From: Peteryoungia aggregata LMG 23059
Lineage (GTDB): Bacteria > Pseudomonadota > Alphaproteobacteria > Rhizobiales > Rhizobiaceae
Direction: 5' to 3'
Assembly (NCBI RefSeq): GCF_030814435.1
Contig: NZ_JAUSUW010000001.1
Span: 558,001 to 622,000, forward strand
Length of the DNA stretch: 64,000 bases
Every line of letters begins with the position of its first letter. The first letter of the stretch is position 1. The notes under the pieces were generated by a model, which saw nothing but the letters and a program-made list of their open reading frames with translations, did not search any database and was not told the origin of the DNA. Shown here piece after piece: positions 56,026 through 64,000 of this stretch. A program made the position numbers and the translations under genes.

Positions 56026-57534
56026 CTAGAGTGTGGCGGCGGCTGCGGTGCGATCTGGCAGGGCGGCGGTGAGGATCAGGCGTTCGTGGAAATCCGGACG
56101 TGGGACGTCGGCTGCCACATGCCCCTGGCACATCACCATGATCCGGTCGGATATGCCCATGACTTCAGGCAACTCGCTGGAGATGACGATGATCGCCATG
56201 CCCTCGGCTGCCAGGCCATAAAGAATTTCGTAGATTTCCGCCTTGGCGCCAATGTCGATGCCGCGTGTCGGCTCGTCGATAACGAGAACCTTGACGCCCT
56301 GCTCGGACAGCCAGCGTCCGAGAATGACCTTCTGCTGGTTGCCGCCGGAGAGGTTGATAATGTCCTGGAGGCGCGATGGCGTGCGAACTCTGAGCCTTGC
56401 GATGAAATCATCGGCGACCGAGGCTTCCTTCTTGGGGCTCAGGATGCCGAAGGGTGAGAAGTGCCGGCGCGAGGAGATCGTGATGTTTTCTTCGATCGAC
56501 CGCCCCTGAACGATGCCATCATGCTTGCGATCTTCCGGGCAAAGCACGATGCCGGCCCGGATCGATGCGCCGGGGCTGTTGGCCGTGACGGTGACGCCAT
56601 CAACCACGACCCTGCCGCCTTCACGCCTGTCCGCGCCAAACAGCAGCCGCGCCATTTCGCTGCGCCCGGCGCCGATCAGGCCGAAGAAGCCGAGGATCTC
56701 GCCCTGGCGCACGGAAAAGCTGATCGGCTGGCGCAGATTGGGGCCGCTCAGATCAGAGACCTCCAGGCGCACGGGTCCGAATTCACGCGGTCGCCAGCCC
56801 CAGATATTGCTGATCTCGCGACCAACCATTTCGGCGATGATCTGATCCCGGTTCGTCTCTGCGATGTCTGGATGATGGGCGGCAAGCTTGCCGTCGCGCA
56901 ACACGGTCAAGCTGTCGCAGAGCCTGAATATCTCATCGAGGCGGTGCGACACATAAAGAATGACCGTGCCCTTGGCCTTCAGTTTTTCGATAAGGGCAAA
57001 CAGCACCTCGCTTTCACGCGAGGACAATGACGAGGTTGGCTCGTCGAGCGCGATGACACGCGCATCGAGGATGACAGCCTTGGCGATCTCGACCATCTGG
57101 CGCTCGCCGATCGACAGGGAGGACACCTTGGCATCCGGATCAATATCAATGCCGATATCGCGCAGCTTGAGAGCCACGCTATCGCTGAGGCTGCGTCGGT
57201 TGATGACGCCGGCGGATGACGGGAAGCGGCCGAGCCAGAGGTTTTCGGCAACCGTCAGTTCTGGGACGAGCTGCAGTTCCTGGTGGATGACGATGACGCC
57301 CGAGGCGAAGGCATCGCGCACCGATTTATAGGTCTGCGTCACGCCATCGATGGAAATGGTGCCGGTATCGGCAGATTGGTCGCCGGACAGAAGGCGGATC
57401 AGGGTCGACTTGCCCGCGCCGTTTTCGCCCATCAGGCCATGAACGGCGCCTTTTTCGACCGAGAAGGACACGTTCGACAGGGCCTGGACGCCGGGATAGC
57501 CCTTGCTGATGTCTTTGAATTCGAGAAAGGCCAT
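56026..57534 (-). CDS. Sugar ABC transporter ATPase with two nucleotide-binding domains (AraG/RbsA type)
   Basis: About 502 residues from the ATG at 57534 (MAFLEFKDISKGYPG; GGAG upstream). First domain: Walker A GENGAGKSTLIRLLSG, signature LSIGERQ, Walker B VIALDEPTSSL. Second domain: degenerate Walker A GLIGAGRSEMARLLFG, LSGGNQQKV, VLVIDEPTRGID. This asymmetric fused layout is the hallmark of CUT2 importers. Confidence 0.93.
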   Translation of the reverse strand: MAFLEFKDISKGYPGVQALSNVSFSVEKGAVHGLMGENGAGKSTLIRLLSGDQSADTGTISIDGVTQTYKSVRDAFASGVIVIHQELQLVPELTVAENLWLGRFPSSAGVINRRSLSDSVALKLRDIGIDIDPDAKVSSLSIGERQMVEIAKAVILDARVIALDEPTSSLSSRESEVLFALIEKLKAKGTVILYVSHRLDEIFRLCDSLTVLRDGKLAAHHPDIAETNRDQIIAEMVGREISNIWGWRPREFGPVRLEVSDLSGPNLRQPISFSVRQGEILGFFGLIGAGRSEMARLLFGADRREGGRVVVDGVTVTANSPGASIRAGIVLCPEDRKHDGIVQGRSIEENITISSRRHFSPFGILSPKKEASVADDFIARLRVRTPSRLQDIINLSGGNQQKVILGRWLSEQGVKVLVIDEPTRGIDIGAKAEIYEILYGLAAEGMAIIVISSELPEVMGISDRIMVMCQGHVAADVPRPDFHERLILTAALPDRTAAAATL

Positions 57535-57598
57535 GAAAGCTCCGCAGAGTGGCCCGGCGCCGGTTGATCGCCGCCGGGCAGATGTTGCGAAAGGCAGA

Positions 57599-58582
57599 TT
57601 ACTCGATCCCGAGATCCTTGCGCACAGCTTCATAGTCGCTGCGCATGGCGAGCGCGCCGGCGGTCAGCGTCAGCTTTTCCGGTTCCTTGCCATTGGCAAC
57701 CCACTCATACATGTTCATCGCGGTCTCATAGCCGTGGCGCTTCGGCGAGATGATCACGGTGCCGAAGAACCCGGTCGGTGTGGGCTTCTTGAACTCGTTG
57801 ATCGCCGATTCCGCGCCGCCGATGCCAACGCCGATGACGTTATCGGCGGAGATGCCGACCGATTCCGTTGCCCTGACAGCGCCGAGAACGGCTTCGTCAT
57901 TGAGGCCGAAGGCGATCCAGTGCTTCACGTCGGCATGCTTGTTGAGCACGGTGGTGGCCGCATTCAGGGCAGCTTCCGTGTCGGTCTTGGCCTGCGGCGC
58001 ATCATAGATGTTTTCTGCCGGGAAGCCGGCAGCCTTGAGCGCAGCAATCGCGCCTTCAACGCGGTCGACGGCGGTCGGCAACTGGTCATAGGAGACGCGG
58101 ATCGCGCCGACGTCCTTCATGTCCCAGCCGCGCTTCTTGATTTCGTCGGCCAGCGCCTGGCCAACGGTCTCGCCGATCTTGGTTGCCGAAATGCCCATAT
58201 GCACGACATCTTCGAGCGCATTGCCGTCGGCGCCGACGAGACGATCGTCGACGGTCATCAGTTTCAAGTCATTGGCTGCTGCCTTCGCGACGATGCCCGG
58301 GCCAAGCTTGACATCCGGTGTGCAGACGATGAAGCCCTGCGCGCCCTGGGCGGCAAGGTTGTCGATCGCCGACATGAGCTTTTCACCGTCCTCGGCGCCA
58401 ATCTTGACGAGGGTAAAGCCCTTTTCGGCGGCGGCCTGGTCCGCGAATTTCCATTCGTCCTGGAACCAGGGCTCTTCAGGCTGCTTGACGATGAAGCCGA
58501 TCTTGATGTCGGCGGCATAGGTTGTGCCGGCCGCCGCAAACGCGACGACGCCAGCCAGAATGGCGGCTTTCCATGAACGCAT
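57599..58582 (-). CDS. Periplasmic sugar-binding protein, AraF-like
   Basis: About 327 residues from the ATG at 58582 (MRSWKAAILAG; GGGAGAG upstream). Signal peptide ends TTYAA near 24. The mature N-terminus KIGFIVKQPEEPWFQDEWKF and the internal GFIVCTPDVKLG closely follow E. coli AraF, which binds L-arabinose and D-galactose. First gene of the import operon, followed by the ATPase, permease, mutarotase and SDR. Cargo is therefore one of these two pentose/hexose sugars. Confidence 0.9.
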   Translation of the reverse strand: MRSWKAAILAGVVAFAAAGTTYAADIKIGFIVKQPEEPWFQDEWKFADQAAAEKGFTLVKIGAEDGEKLMSAIDNLAAQGAQGFIVCTPDVKLGPGIVAKAAANDLKLMTVDDRLVGADGNALEDVVHMGISATKIGETVGQALADEIKKRGWDMKDVGAIRVSYDQLPTAVDRVEGAIAALKAAGFPAENIYDAPQAKTDTEAALNAATTVLNKHADVKHWIAFGLNDEAVLGAVRATESVGISADNVIGVGIGGAESAINEFKKPTPTGFFGTVIISPKRHGYETAMNMYEWVANGKEPEKLTLTAGALAMRSDYEAVRKDLGIE

Positions 58583-58647
58583 GTGATCTCTCCCATATCC
58601 CAAAAATTGAGCAACTGCCCTCCGACAGTGCCCAAGAATTAGGTTAA

Positions 58648-58682
58648 ATCATCGTACCAGTCAATTGCCTTGGTATGATGAT
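58648..58682. promoter_or_regulatory. Candidate operator of the FadR-type GntR regulator
   Basis: An imperfect inverted repeat, ATCATCGTACCA (58648-58659) and TGGTATGATGAT (58671-58682), with 11 of 12 positions matching across an 11-base spacer. TTGGTAT half-sites resemble those of the ExuR/UxuR/DgoR-type GntR regulators. It lies between the divergent sugar-binding protein gene and the GntR gene, so binding could control both. Confidence 0.55.
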
Positions 58683-58756
58683 TGAGATAAAGATTGCGAA
58701 TTGCCGGCTTGGCAAGCGGGTGCGATATCGTAAGCCCCTGCAAATTCGGATAGACG

Positions 58757-59548
58757 ATGGGTTTGAGACGGCAGAGGGAGGCGATGGTGGCAAGCGTGGA
58801 GCAGCACAGCGAAGGGCAGGGACCGGTCACGGTTCGCCGACCGCGTGTCCGCCGCAGCATTACGGCGGCGATTGCGCAGGACATCTGCGCCGATCGGTAT
58901 CCACCGGGGTCGCAGCTGCCGCGGGAAAACGATCTCTGCGAGATCTACGGCGTCAGCCGCACCGTCATCCGCGAATCGCTGAAAATCCTCGAATCCAAGG
59001 GCCTGCTGCATGGCAAGCCACGGGTCGGCACGGTCGTCTGTGACAAGGATGACTGGAATATCCTCGATGCTGACGTGCTCGAATGGATCGGCCCCTATAT
59101 CAAGGATTTCGACCTGCTCGGCTGCATCCTCGAAGCCAGACGGACGATCGAGCCCGTCGCCGCCGAACTGGCGGCAAGCCGGGCGACAACGCAGCAGATT
59201 GCCGATCTGGAAAGCGCCTGGCGCCAGATGCGCGATTCGAGCGATGACCCGGAACGCTTCACCGAGGCCGATGTGCAGTTTCACGCCGTGTTGCTGCTTG
59301 CCAGCCACAACCAGGTGTTCCGGCGGCTGTCGAGCGCCATCCATGCCGCCCTTCGCTACGCCTTGCATGCCTCGAACGTCGCGGTTGAAAGCCGTGAAGA
59401 CGCGGTGGTGATCCATGGCGAACTGGTCGAAGCCTTGCGGATGCGTGACGGCGAAAAGGCAAGGCATGCGTCCAACCGGATGCTTGATCTGGCCGTGCAT
59501 GATCTGGCCGCCGCTGAACGGGTGATCGGCCGCAACAACAGCAGATAA
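58757..59548 (+). CDS. GntR-family regulator, FadR/FCD subfamily
   Basis: Up to 263 residues; starts at 58757, 58784 or GTG 58787 are all possible because a GAGGGAGG lies at 58774-58781. N-terminal winged helix (SITAAIAQDICADRYPPGSQLP, with VSRTVIRESLKILESKGLL as recognition part) and a C-terminal helical FCD domain with metal-binding His (QFHAVLLLASHN, VIHGELVEAL). It is probably a repressor responding to galactonate or a related sugar acid, 39 bp upstream of the dehydratase. Confidence 0.9.
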   Translation: MGLRRQREAMVASVEQHSEGQGPVTVRRPRVRRSITAAIAQDICADRYPPGSQLPRENDLCEIYGVSRTVIRESLKILESKGLLHGKPRVGTVVCDKDDWNILDADVLEWIGPYIKDFDLLGCILEARRTIEPVAAELAASRATTQQIADLESAWRQMRDSSDDPERFTEADVQFHAVLLLASHNQVFRRLSSAIHAALRYALHASNVAVESREDAVVIHGELVEALRMRDGEKARHASNRMLDLAVHDLAAAERVIGRNNSR

Positions 59549-59587
59549 GCGGGCTGAACGCCTGCGACAGCAGAGAAGAAGACGCGC

Positions 59588-60736
59588 ATGAAAATCACCA
59601 AGCTCACGACCTACATCGTCCCGCCGCGCTGGATGTTCCTCAAGATCGAAACCGACGAGGGCATCGTCGGCTGGGGTGAGCCGGTTGTTGAAGGCCGCGC
59701 ATTGACGGTCGAGGCGGCCGTGCATGAGCTTTCGGACTATCTGATCGGCAAGGATCCGATGATGATCGAGGATCACTGGCAGGTCATGTACCGCGCCGGT
59801 TTCTATCGCGGCGGTGCCATCCACATGAGCGCTATCGCCGGCATCGACCAGGCGCTCTGGGACATCAAGGGCAAGGCTCTCGGCCAACCCATCCACGCGC
59901 TGCTCGGTGGTCAGGTGCGTGACCGGATCAAGGTCTATTCCTGGATCGGCGGCGATCGTCCCTCGGACGTAGCCAACAATGCCCGCGATGTCGTTGCCCG
60001 TGGTTTCAAGGCCATCAAGCTGAATGGCTGCGAGGAAATGCAGATCGTCGATACCTGGGAGAAGGTCGAGAAGGCCGTGGAGACGATCGCCATCATCCGT
60101 GAAGCGGTCGGTCCCCATGTCGGGATCGGCGTCGATTTCCATGGCCGCGTCCATCGTCCCATGGCCAAGGTGCTCGCCAAGGAACTGCAGCCCTACAACC
60201 TCCTGTTCATCGAGGAGCCGGTGCTGTCGGAAAACCGCGAAGCCCTGCGCGAGATAGCCAATCACTGCTCGACCCCGATCGCGCTCGGTGAGCGGCTCTA
60301 CTCGCGCTGGGACTTCAAGTCGGTTCTGTCTGACGGTTTCGTCGATATCCTGCAGCCAGACCTCTCCCATGCCGGCGGCATCACCGAGTGCCGCAAGATC
60401 GCAACCATGGCGGAGGCCTATGATGTGGCCCTTGCACCGCATTGCCCGCTCGGCCCGATCGCGCTCGCCGCCTGCCTGCAGGTCGATGCCGTCAGCCACA
60501 ATGCCTTCATTCAGGAACAGAGCCTCGGCATTCACTACAATACCGGCAACGACATTCTGGATTACATCTCCAACAAGGAGGTGTTCCACTATGCCGATGG
60601 TTTCGTCAGCATTCCGCAGGGCCCGGGCCTCGGCGTCGAGGTTGACGAGCAATATGTGATCGAGCGAGCCAAGGAAGGCCATCGCTGGCGCAATCCCGTC
60701 TGGCGCCATGAGGATGGCAGTGTCGCAGAATGGTGA
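59588..60736 (+). CDS. dgoD: D-galactonate dehydratase (enolase superfamily)
   Basis: 382 residues. [25 protein letters not shown] is the usual DgoD beginning (read across). [23 protein letters not shown] and [10 protein letters not shown] supply the metal-binding Asp, Glu and Glu of the family; [13 protein letters not shown] contains the catalytic His. It converts D-galactonate to 2-dehydro-3-deoxy-D-galactonate. The kinase and aldolase of the pathway are not in the window. A related mannonate/arabinonate dehydratase cannot be excluded. Confidence 0.88.
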   Translation: MKITKLTTYIVPPRWMFLKIETDEGIVGWGEPVVEGRALTVEAAVHELSDYLIGKDPMMIEDHWQVMYRAGFYRGGAIHMSAIAGIDQALWDIKGKALGQPIHALLGGQVRDRIKVYSWIGGDRPSDVANNARDVVARGFKAIKLNGCEEMQIVDTWEKVEKAVETIAIIREAVGPHVGIGVDFHGRVHRPMAKVLAKELQPYNLLFIEEPVLSENREALREIANHCSTPIALGERLYSRWDFKSVLSDGFVDILQPDLSHAGGITECRKIATMAEAYDVALAPHCPLGPIALAACLQVDAVSHNAFIQEQSLGIHYNTGNDILDYISNKEVFHYADGFVSIPQGPGLGVEVDEQYVIERAKEGHRWRNPVWRHEDGSVAEW

Positions 60737-60943
60737 GCCGCAAGTGGACCGGCTCACCTAAGGCCATATAAAAATGCCTTGTGCCCCACTGGAACTCAGA
60801 TCGCAAAGCCGCCCCGTGTTGAAGCGCATCGATTGAGTCCCCTTGCATCGTCTGTGGAAAGGACGAGAGGACAGCCTGAACAGGCGACCGCTTTGTCTCG
60901 TTCGCGAGGTCATCAGCGGCCCGGGCCCTACAGTCGAAAAGCC

Positions 60944-62131
60944 TTATTCCATATGGCTCGCGACCTTGAACTTCCGCTTTGCGAGCTCCGCAAAGTAGGG
61001 CGATACCTCGAAATATTCCTCCGGCGCCCAGACACCCGGCTTCATGGTGCCGGCCAGCATCAACTGTGCGGCAATCGAACCGTTCATCGATGTGCAGGCA
61101 TCGACATAAGGGGCATAGATCGGATCCGGCTCGACGATGACTTCGACCCGCACTGTTGTTGGCTTGCCGTTCTTTCGTCCCTTGCCGATGGCGAAGTGAA
61201 TCTCGTGGCTGTCCTGTTCAGGGATCCGGTCACGATTGCGCTCGATGTTGCGATTGATGACCTTTTGCAGCACGTCCAGTGGAGTGATCTCGACATTGTT
61301 GATGACAACAGGCTCGGCAAAATCCCCGAAGCCGGCCTTGACCAGACCGACCCAGGCCTCATGCTCGCGATGCGGCAGATGCAGCTTCCACGAAAACTCC
61401 TTGATGCCCTTCTCCCGGATCCCGTCAGCCAACGGCACCGTCAGCTGTTCGGAATGCGGAGAATGCATGAATTCACACGATCCCCAGGGCTCCGGGAGTT
61501 CGAGAACCTCCCGCCCGCTCATCGGGGCACAGGTCACATGCTCCCCTCCATAGAACTGCGTGCTTTCCTGCGCATATTCCGCCAGCACGGTCGAGATGCT
61601 GTAGGGGGGCACGAGAACCGGATTTTCCTCGCCGACGAATTCGGCGGCCCAATAGAGCTTGATGGAATCGATCTCATCGAGCTGGTCGGCCACTGCGCGG
61701 CAAATCACATTCGACATGCCAGGATCCGCTCCACAACCGATCACGGCAGTGACACCGGCAGCCTTGAACCGGTCGTGCTCGGCCAGCTGCTTGACAGTGA
61801 AGGTCCCGAGCCCACCCAGATCGACATAATGCACCTTTGCCGTCAGGACAGCCTCGAAGATGGCCATCTGGAAGCCGAGAAGGGTCGGTACGCAGTTGAT
61901 GCACAGATCGGATCCGGCAATCGCTGCAGACAGGATCGCGCCATCGGCAACATCAAGATCGACAAGCTCAATGCGAGGGTCGGAGAGCTCCGCCTGCAGA
62001 GCTTCCATGCGTGGGCGCGCCGCATCACACAGACGGATGGTCGTGATGTCGATGATGCATCGGTCGGAAAGCAGATCGCGGATGATGCCCGCGCCCATCA
62101 GGCCGGCGCCTCCAAGGATGGTGATGATCAT
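60944..62131 (-). CDS. Saccharopine dehydrogenase-family oxidoreductase (lysine 6-dehydrogenase-like)
   Basis: 395 residues. NAD-binding ITILGGAGLMGAGI at the N-terminus; DLCINCVPTLLG, YVDLGGLG and VIGCGADPGMSNV are saccharopine dehydrogenase-family motifs (Sacchrp_dh_NADP and C domains). Length and the following aldehyde dehydrogenase fit lysine or diamine catabolism (lysine to a semialdehyde), but carboxynorspermidine-type activity is possible. A 207-bp gap with no evident gene separates it from dgoD. No known operon partner upstream but the aldehyde dehydrogenase 50 bp away. Confidence 0.82.
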   Translation of the reverse strand: MIITILGGAGLMGAGIIRDLLSDRCIIDITTIRLCDAARPRMEALQAELSDPRIELVDLDVADGAILSAAIAGSDLCINCVPTLLGFQMAIFEAVLTAKVHYVDLGGLGTFTVKQLAEHDRFKAAGVTAVIGCGADPGMSNVICRAVADQLDEIDSIKLYWAAEFVGEENPVLVPPYSISTVLAEYAQESTQFYGGEHVTCAPMSGREVLELPEPWGSCEFMHSPHSEQLTVPLADGIREKGIKEFSWKLHLPHREHEAWVGLVKAGFGDFAEPVVINNVEITPLDVLQKVINRNIERNRDRIPEQDSHEIHFAIGKGRKNGKPTTVRVEVIVEPDPIYAPYVDACTSMNGSIAAQLMLAGTMKPGVWAPEEYFEVSPYFAELAKRKFKVASHME

Positions 62132-62162
62132 GTATTCTTGTCCCTGTTGTCATCTCATATGC

Positions 62163-62177
62163 GCCGGCCCGGCCGGC
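62163..62177 (-). terminator. GC-rich palindrome after the aldehyde dehydrogenase gene
   Basis: Perfect palindrome GCCGGCC-C-GGCCGGC just past the aldehyde dehydrogenase stop on the minus strand. As RNA it would form a 5-bp stem with a 5-base loop. No T-run follows, so it may be a weak terminator or processing site between the two genes. Confidence 0.35.
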
Positions 62178-62181
62178 TAAC

Positions 62182-63693
62182 TCAGACGTGCTTGCGGCCA
62201 CCTGTTTCGTAGAACCAGTCATCCGGATAGGGATACCACCAGTCCTGCCGCACCGGCTTGTGGTCGATGATAACCATCTTGGAGCGGCGGAAGGTGTCGA
62301 GGCCGAGGCGCGAGAGTTCGCGGCCGATGCCCGATGATTTCCAGCCGCCGAAGGGTAGCGCGTCATTGTCGATCAGGGGATTGTTGACCCAGACCATGCC
62401 GGCCTCCAGTCGCTCGGCAGCGTCCATGGCCTCCTCCAGCGAGGTGGTGAAGACCGAGGCGCCGAGGCCGAATTCGCTGTCATTCGCCTTGTCGATGGCC
62501 TCGTTGAAATCGGCAACGCGCATCACGGCGGCGACAGGGCCGAAACATTCCTCATGCATGATCGCCATATCGGCGGTGCAGCCGGTGAGGATGGTCGGCT
62601 CATAGAACCAGCCGACCGGTTCCGACGGCGGGATGCGCCCGCCGGTTTCGACCTTTGCGCCCTTTGACACGGCATCCTCCACCAGCCTGATCACCTTGGC
62701 ACGGGCGGCTTCCGAGACGAGCGGGCCGATTTCCGCGCAGCTCAGCCCATGACCGATGCGCAGGCGTCTGGTTTCCGCCACGAATTTTGCGATGAAGTCA
62801 TCAAACACGGCATCGACCACGAAGAAGCGCTCGGCCGAGGTGCAGACCTGACCGGACATGTGGAAGGCGGCTGTGACGGCGCCGGCTGCGGCAATCTCCA
62901 GCGGCGCATGGGCGGTGATGATCATCGGATCGGAGCCGCCCGCCTCGATGACGGCAGGCTTCATCTGCCCGGCGGCGGCCATGGCGACCGCCCTGCCCGC
63001 AGCAACCGAGCCGGTAAAGGCCACCGCATGGGTCTTCGGCGAGGCGATCAGTGCCTGGGCGAGCGCAGCCCCACCCGGCAGGCAGGCAATCAGTCCATCC
63101 GGCAGATCGGCAAAGACCTGCATGAATTCCAGCGTCGAGAGCGTGGTGGCCGGCGCCGGTTTGATGATGCAGCCATTACCCGAGGCGAGCGACGCCGCCA
63201 CCGTCCAGCACATCAGAAGGATCGGGAAATTGAAGGGCATGATGTGCACGGACAAACCGAGCGGTTCGTAGCGGGCAAATTGGAAGGACCCGGCCTGCGT
63301 CGTGCCGGCCACCTTGCCGGCCTCGTCGCGGGCCATTTCGGCGAAATAGCGGAAGGCACCGGCGCAATTGGCGACTTCGCCGATCGCTTCCGGATAGGGC
63401 TTGCCCATTTCGCGCGACATGATCTCGGCGCAGCGGCGCATGTCGGTCGCCTCGATGCGGTTGGCGATCTTATGCAGGATAGTGGCCCGCGTCTTGGCAT
63501 CGAGTGCCTTCCACTTGCGCTGTGCAGCGGTTGCGGCGTCCAGCGTTGCGGACAGCTCGTCCCCGGTCACTTCGGTAATCACGCCGACCGTTTCGAGACG
63601 GGCCGGATCGATGACCTCAAGGACAGGCCCCAGACTTTGCCGGTAACCACCGGATGAATAGTATTGGGGCTTGGAAAGGTCGAAACTGCTCAT
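62182..63693 (-). CDS. NAD(P)-dependent aldehyde dehydrogenase (semialdehyde dehydrogenase type)
   Basis: 503 residues. GQVCTSAERFFV contains the catalytic Cys; VIEAGGSDPMII the general-base Glu; PFNFPILLMCW and FTGSVAAGRAVA the cofactor-binding segments. The EAGGSD form (commonly ELGGKN) is a variant. The length is typical (about 480-500). It likely oxidises a semialdehyde made by the adjacent saccharopine dehydrogenase-like enzyme. Start ATG at 63693; the next gene upstream ends 76 bp away. Confidence 0.9.
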   Translation of the reverse strand: MSSFDLSKPQYYSSGGYRQSLGPVLEVIDPARLETVGVITEVTGDELSATLDAATAAQRKWKALDAKTRATILHKIANRIEATDMRRCAEIMSREMGKPYPEAIGEVANCAGAFRYFAEMARDEAGKVAGTTQAGSFQFARYEPLGLSVHIMPFNFPILLMCWTVAASLASGNGCIIKPAPATTLSTLEFMQVFADLPDGLIACLPGGAALAQALIASPKTHAVAFTGSVAAGRAVAMAAAGQMKPAVIEAGGSDPMIITAHAPLEIAAAGAVTAAFHMSGQVCTSAERFFVVDAVFDDFIAKFVAETRRLRIGHGLSCAEIGPLVSEAARAKVIRLVEDAVSKGAKVETGGRIPPSEPVGWFYEPTILTGCTADMAIMHEECFGPVAAVMRVADFNEAIDKANDSEFGLGASVFTTSLEEAMDAAERLEAGMVWVNNPLIDNDALPFGGWKSSGIGRELSRLGLDTFRRSKMVIIDHKPVRQDWWYPYPDDWFYETGGRKHV

Positions 63694-63769
63694 GGCGTCC
63701 TGCCTGCATGGTAAATTCGAGAATGGGACGGCGCGCCCGGCACGGGGTTTGGTCCGGGCGCAGCTTCGG

Positions 63770-64000
63770 TCAGCGGATCATGTAGACCTTCTTGATCGTC
63801 TCATGGACCGTGCAGACGCCCTTCCAGTCCTTGGGGAAGAAGGCGGCGGTATCGGGCGTGATCTCGATCACCTCGCCGCTTTCATGCACATAGGTGCTGC
63901 GGCCTTCGAGGAAGTGGCAGAATTCGTCGCGCGTTACGTGGCAGTCCCATTTGCCCGGCGTGCAGATCCAAAGGCCGCATTCGCTTTCGCCATTCGGTCC
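63770..64000 (-). CDS. Cupin-domain protein, partial at the window edge
   Basis: The C-terminal 76 residues of a gene that continues beyond base 64000. The visible part has CGLWICTPGKWDCHVTRDEFC cut at its centre, HFLEGRSTYVHESGEVIEITPDT and FFPKDWKGVCTVHETIKKVYM, the cupin pattern of the DUF861/(S)-ureidoglycine aminohydrolase-like group. It precedes the aldehyde dehydrogenase gene on the same strand by 76 bp and is probably in its operon. Confidence 0.8.
   Translation of the reverse strand, partial: GPNGESECGLWICTPGKWDCHVTRDEFCHFLEGRSTYVHESGEVIEITPDTAAFFPKDWKGVCTVHETIKKVYMIR

Overview
The window reads as a chromosomal or megaplasmid segment of an alphaproteobacterium, most likely Rhizobiaceae (Agrobacterium/Rhizobium/Shinella type). 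The grounds are high GC, a NodD-like LysR regulator, Opp-type and AraFGH-type sugar ABC systems, and a pectin/plant-phenolic catabolic repertoire typical of root-associated bacteria. It is densely coding and mostly in translationally coupled operons. I saw no tRNA, rRNA, CRISPR array, integrase or intact insertion sequence.

Region 1 (1-10.3 kb) is the 3' part of a hybrid PKS/NRPS locus. A megasynthase is open from the first base and enters the window at the post-acyltransferase motif of a type I PKS. Its visible order is (KS-AT upstream)-ACP-aminotransferase-C-A-PCP. It is followed by a C-PCP-TE protein with no adenylation domain and a cysteine thioesterase nucleophile, by a formyltransferase-like/beta-propeller protein, and by a convergent Sfp-type phosphopantetheinyl transferase. 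Region 2 (10.5-28.6 kb, all minus strand) is a plant-oligosaccharide utilisation locus. One operon carries GH28, GH38, a PHP hydrolase and a LacI repressor. The other carries an Opp-type importer, a HAD-like protein, an unassigned 836-residue protein and GH105.

Region 3 (29.1-44.3 kb) is an aromatic catabolic locus: an outer-membrane porin-like protein and a NodD-like LysR regulator diverge from a ten-gene plus-strand operon (alpha/beta hydrolase, VOC ring-cleavage dioxygenase, FAD monooxygenase, Rieske ferredoxin, second FAD monooxygenase, MFS transporter, cupin, FAH hydrolase, NAD-dependent epimerase, cyclase). The gene set resembles flavonoid A-ring degradation (the naringenin fde type). 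Two exported esterases follow, one tannase-like. Region 4 (44.4-47.1 kb) holds a DedA protein, a small anchored protein, and an ECF sigma factor with two membrane partners.

Region 5 (47.4-53.3 kb) looks foreign: five same-strand genes of different codon style, an AraC regulator, a membrane protein, and two paralogous Cys-rich exported proteins flanking an exported von Willebrand factor A protein. I know of no described system with this layout, and it is my main candidate for something new. Region 6 (53.4-60.7 kb) is a sugar operon (SDR, mutarotase, AraFGH-like importer) diverging from a FadR-type GntR regulator and galactonate dehydratase, consistent with oxidative D-galactose (or L-arabinose) catabolism. 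Region 7 (60.9-64 kb) has a saccharopine dehydrogenase-like enzyme, an aldehyde dehydrogenase and a cupin cut by the window edge, possibly lysine or amine catabolism.
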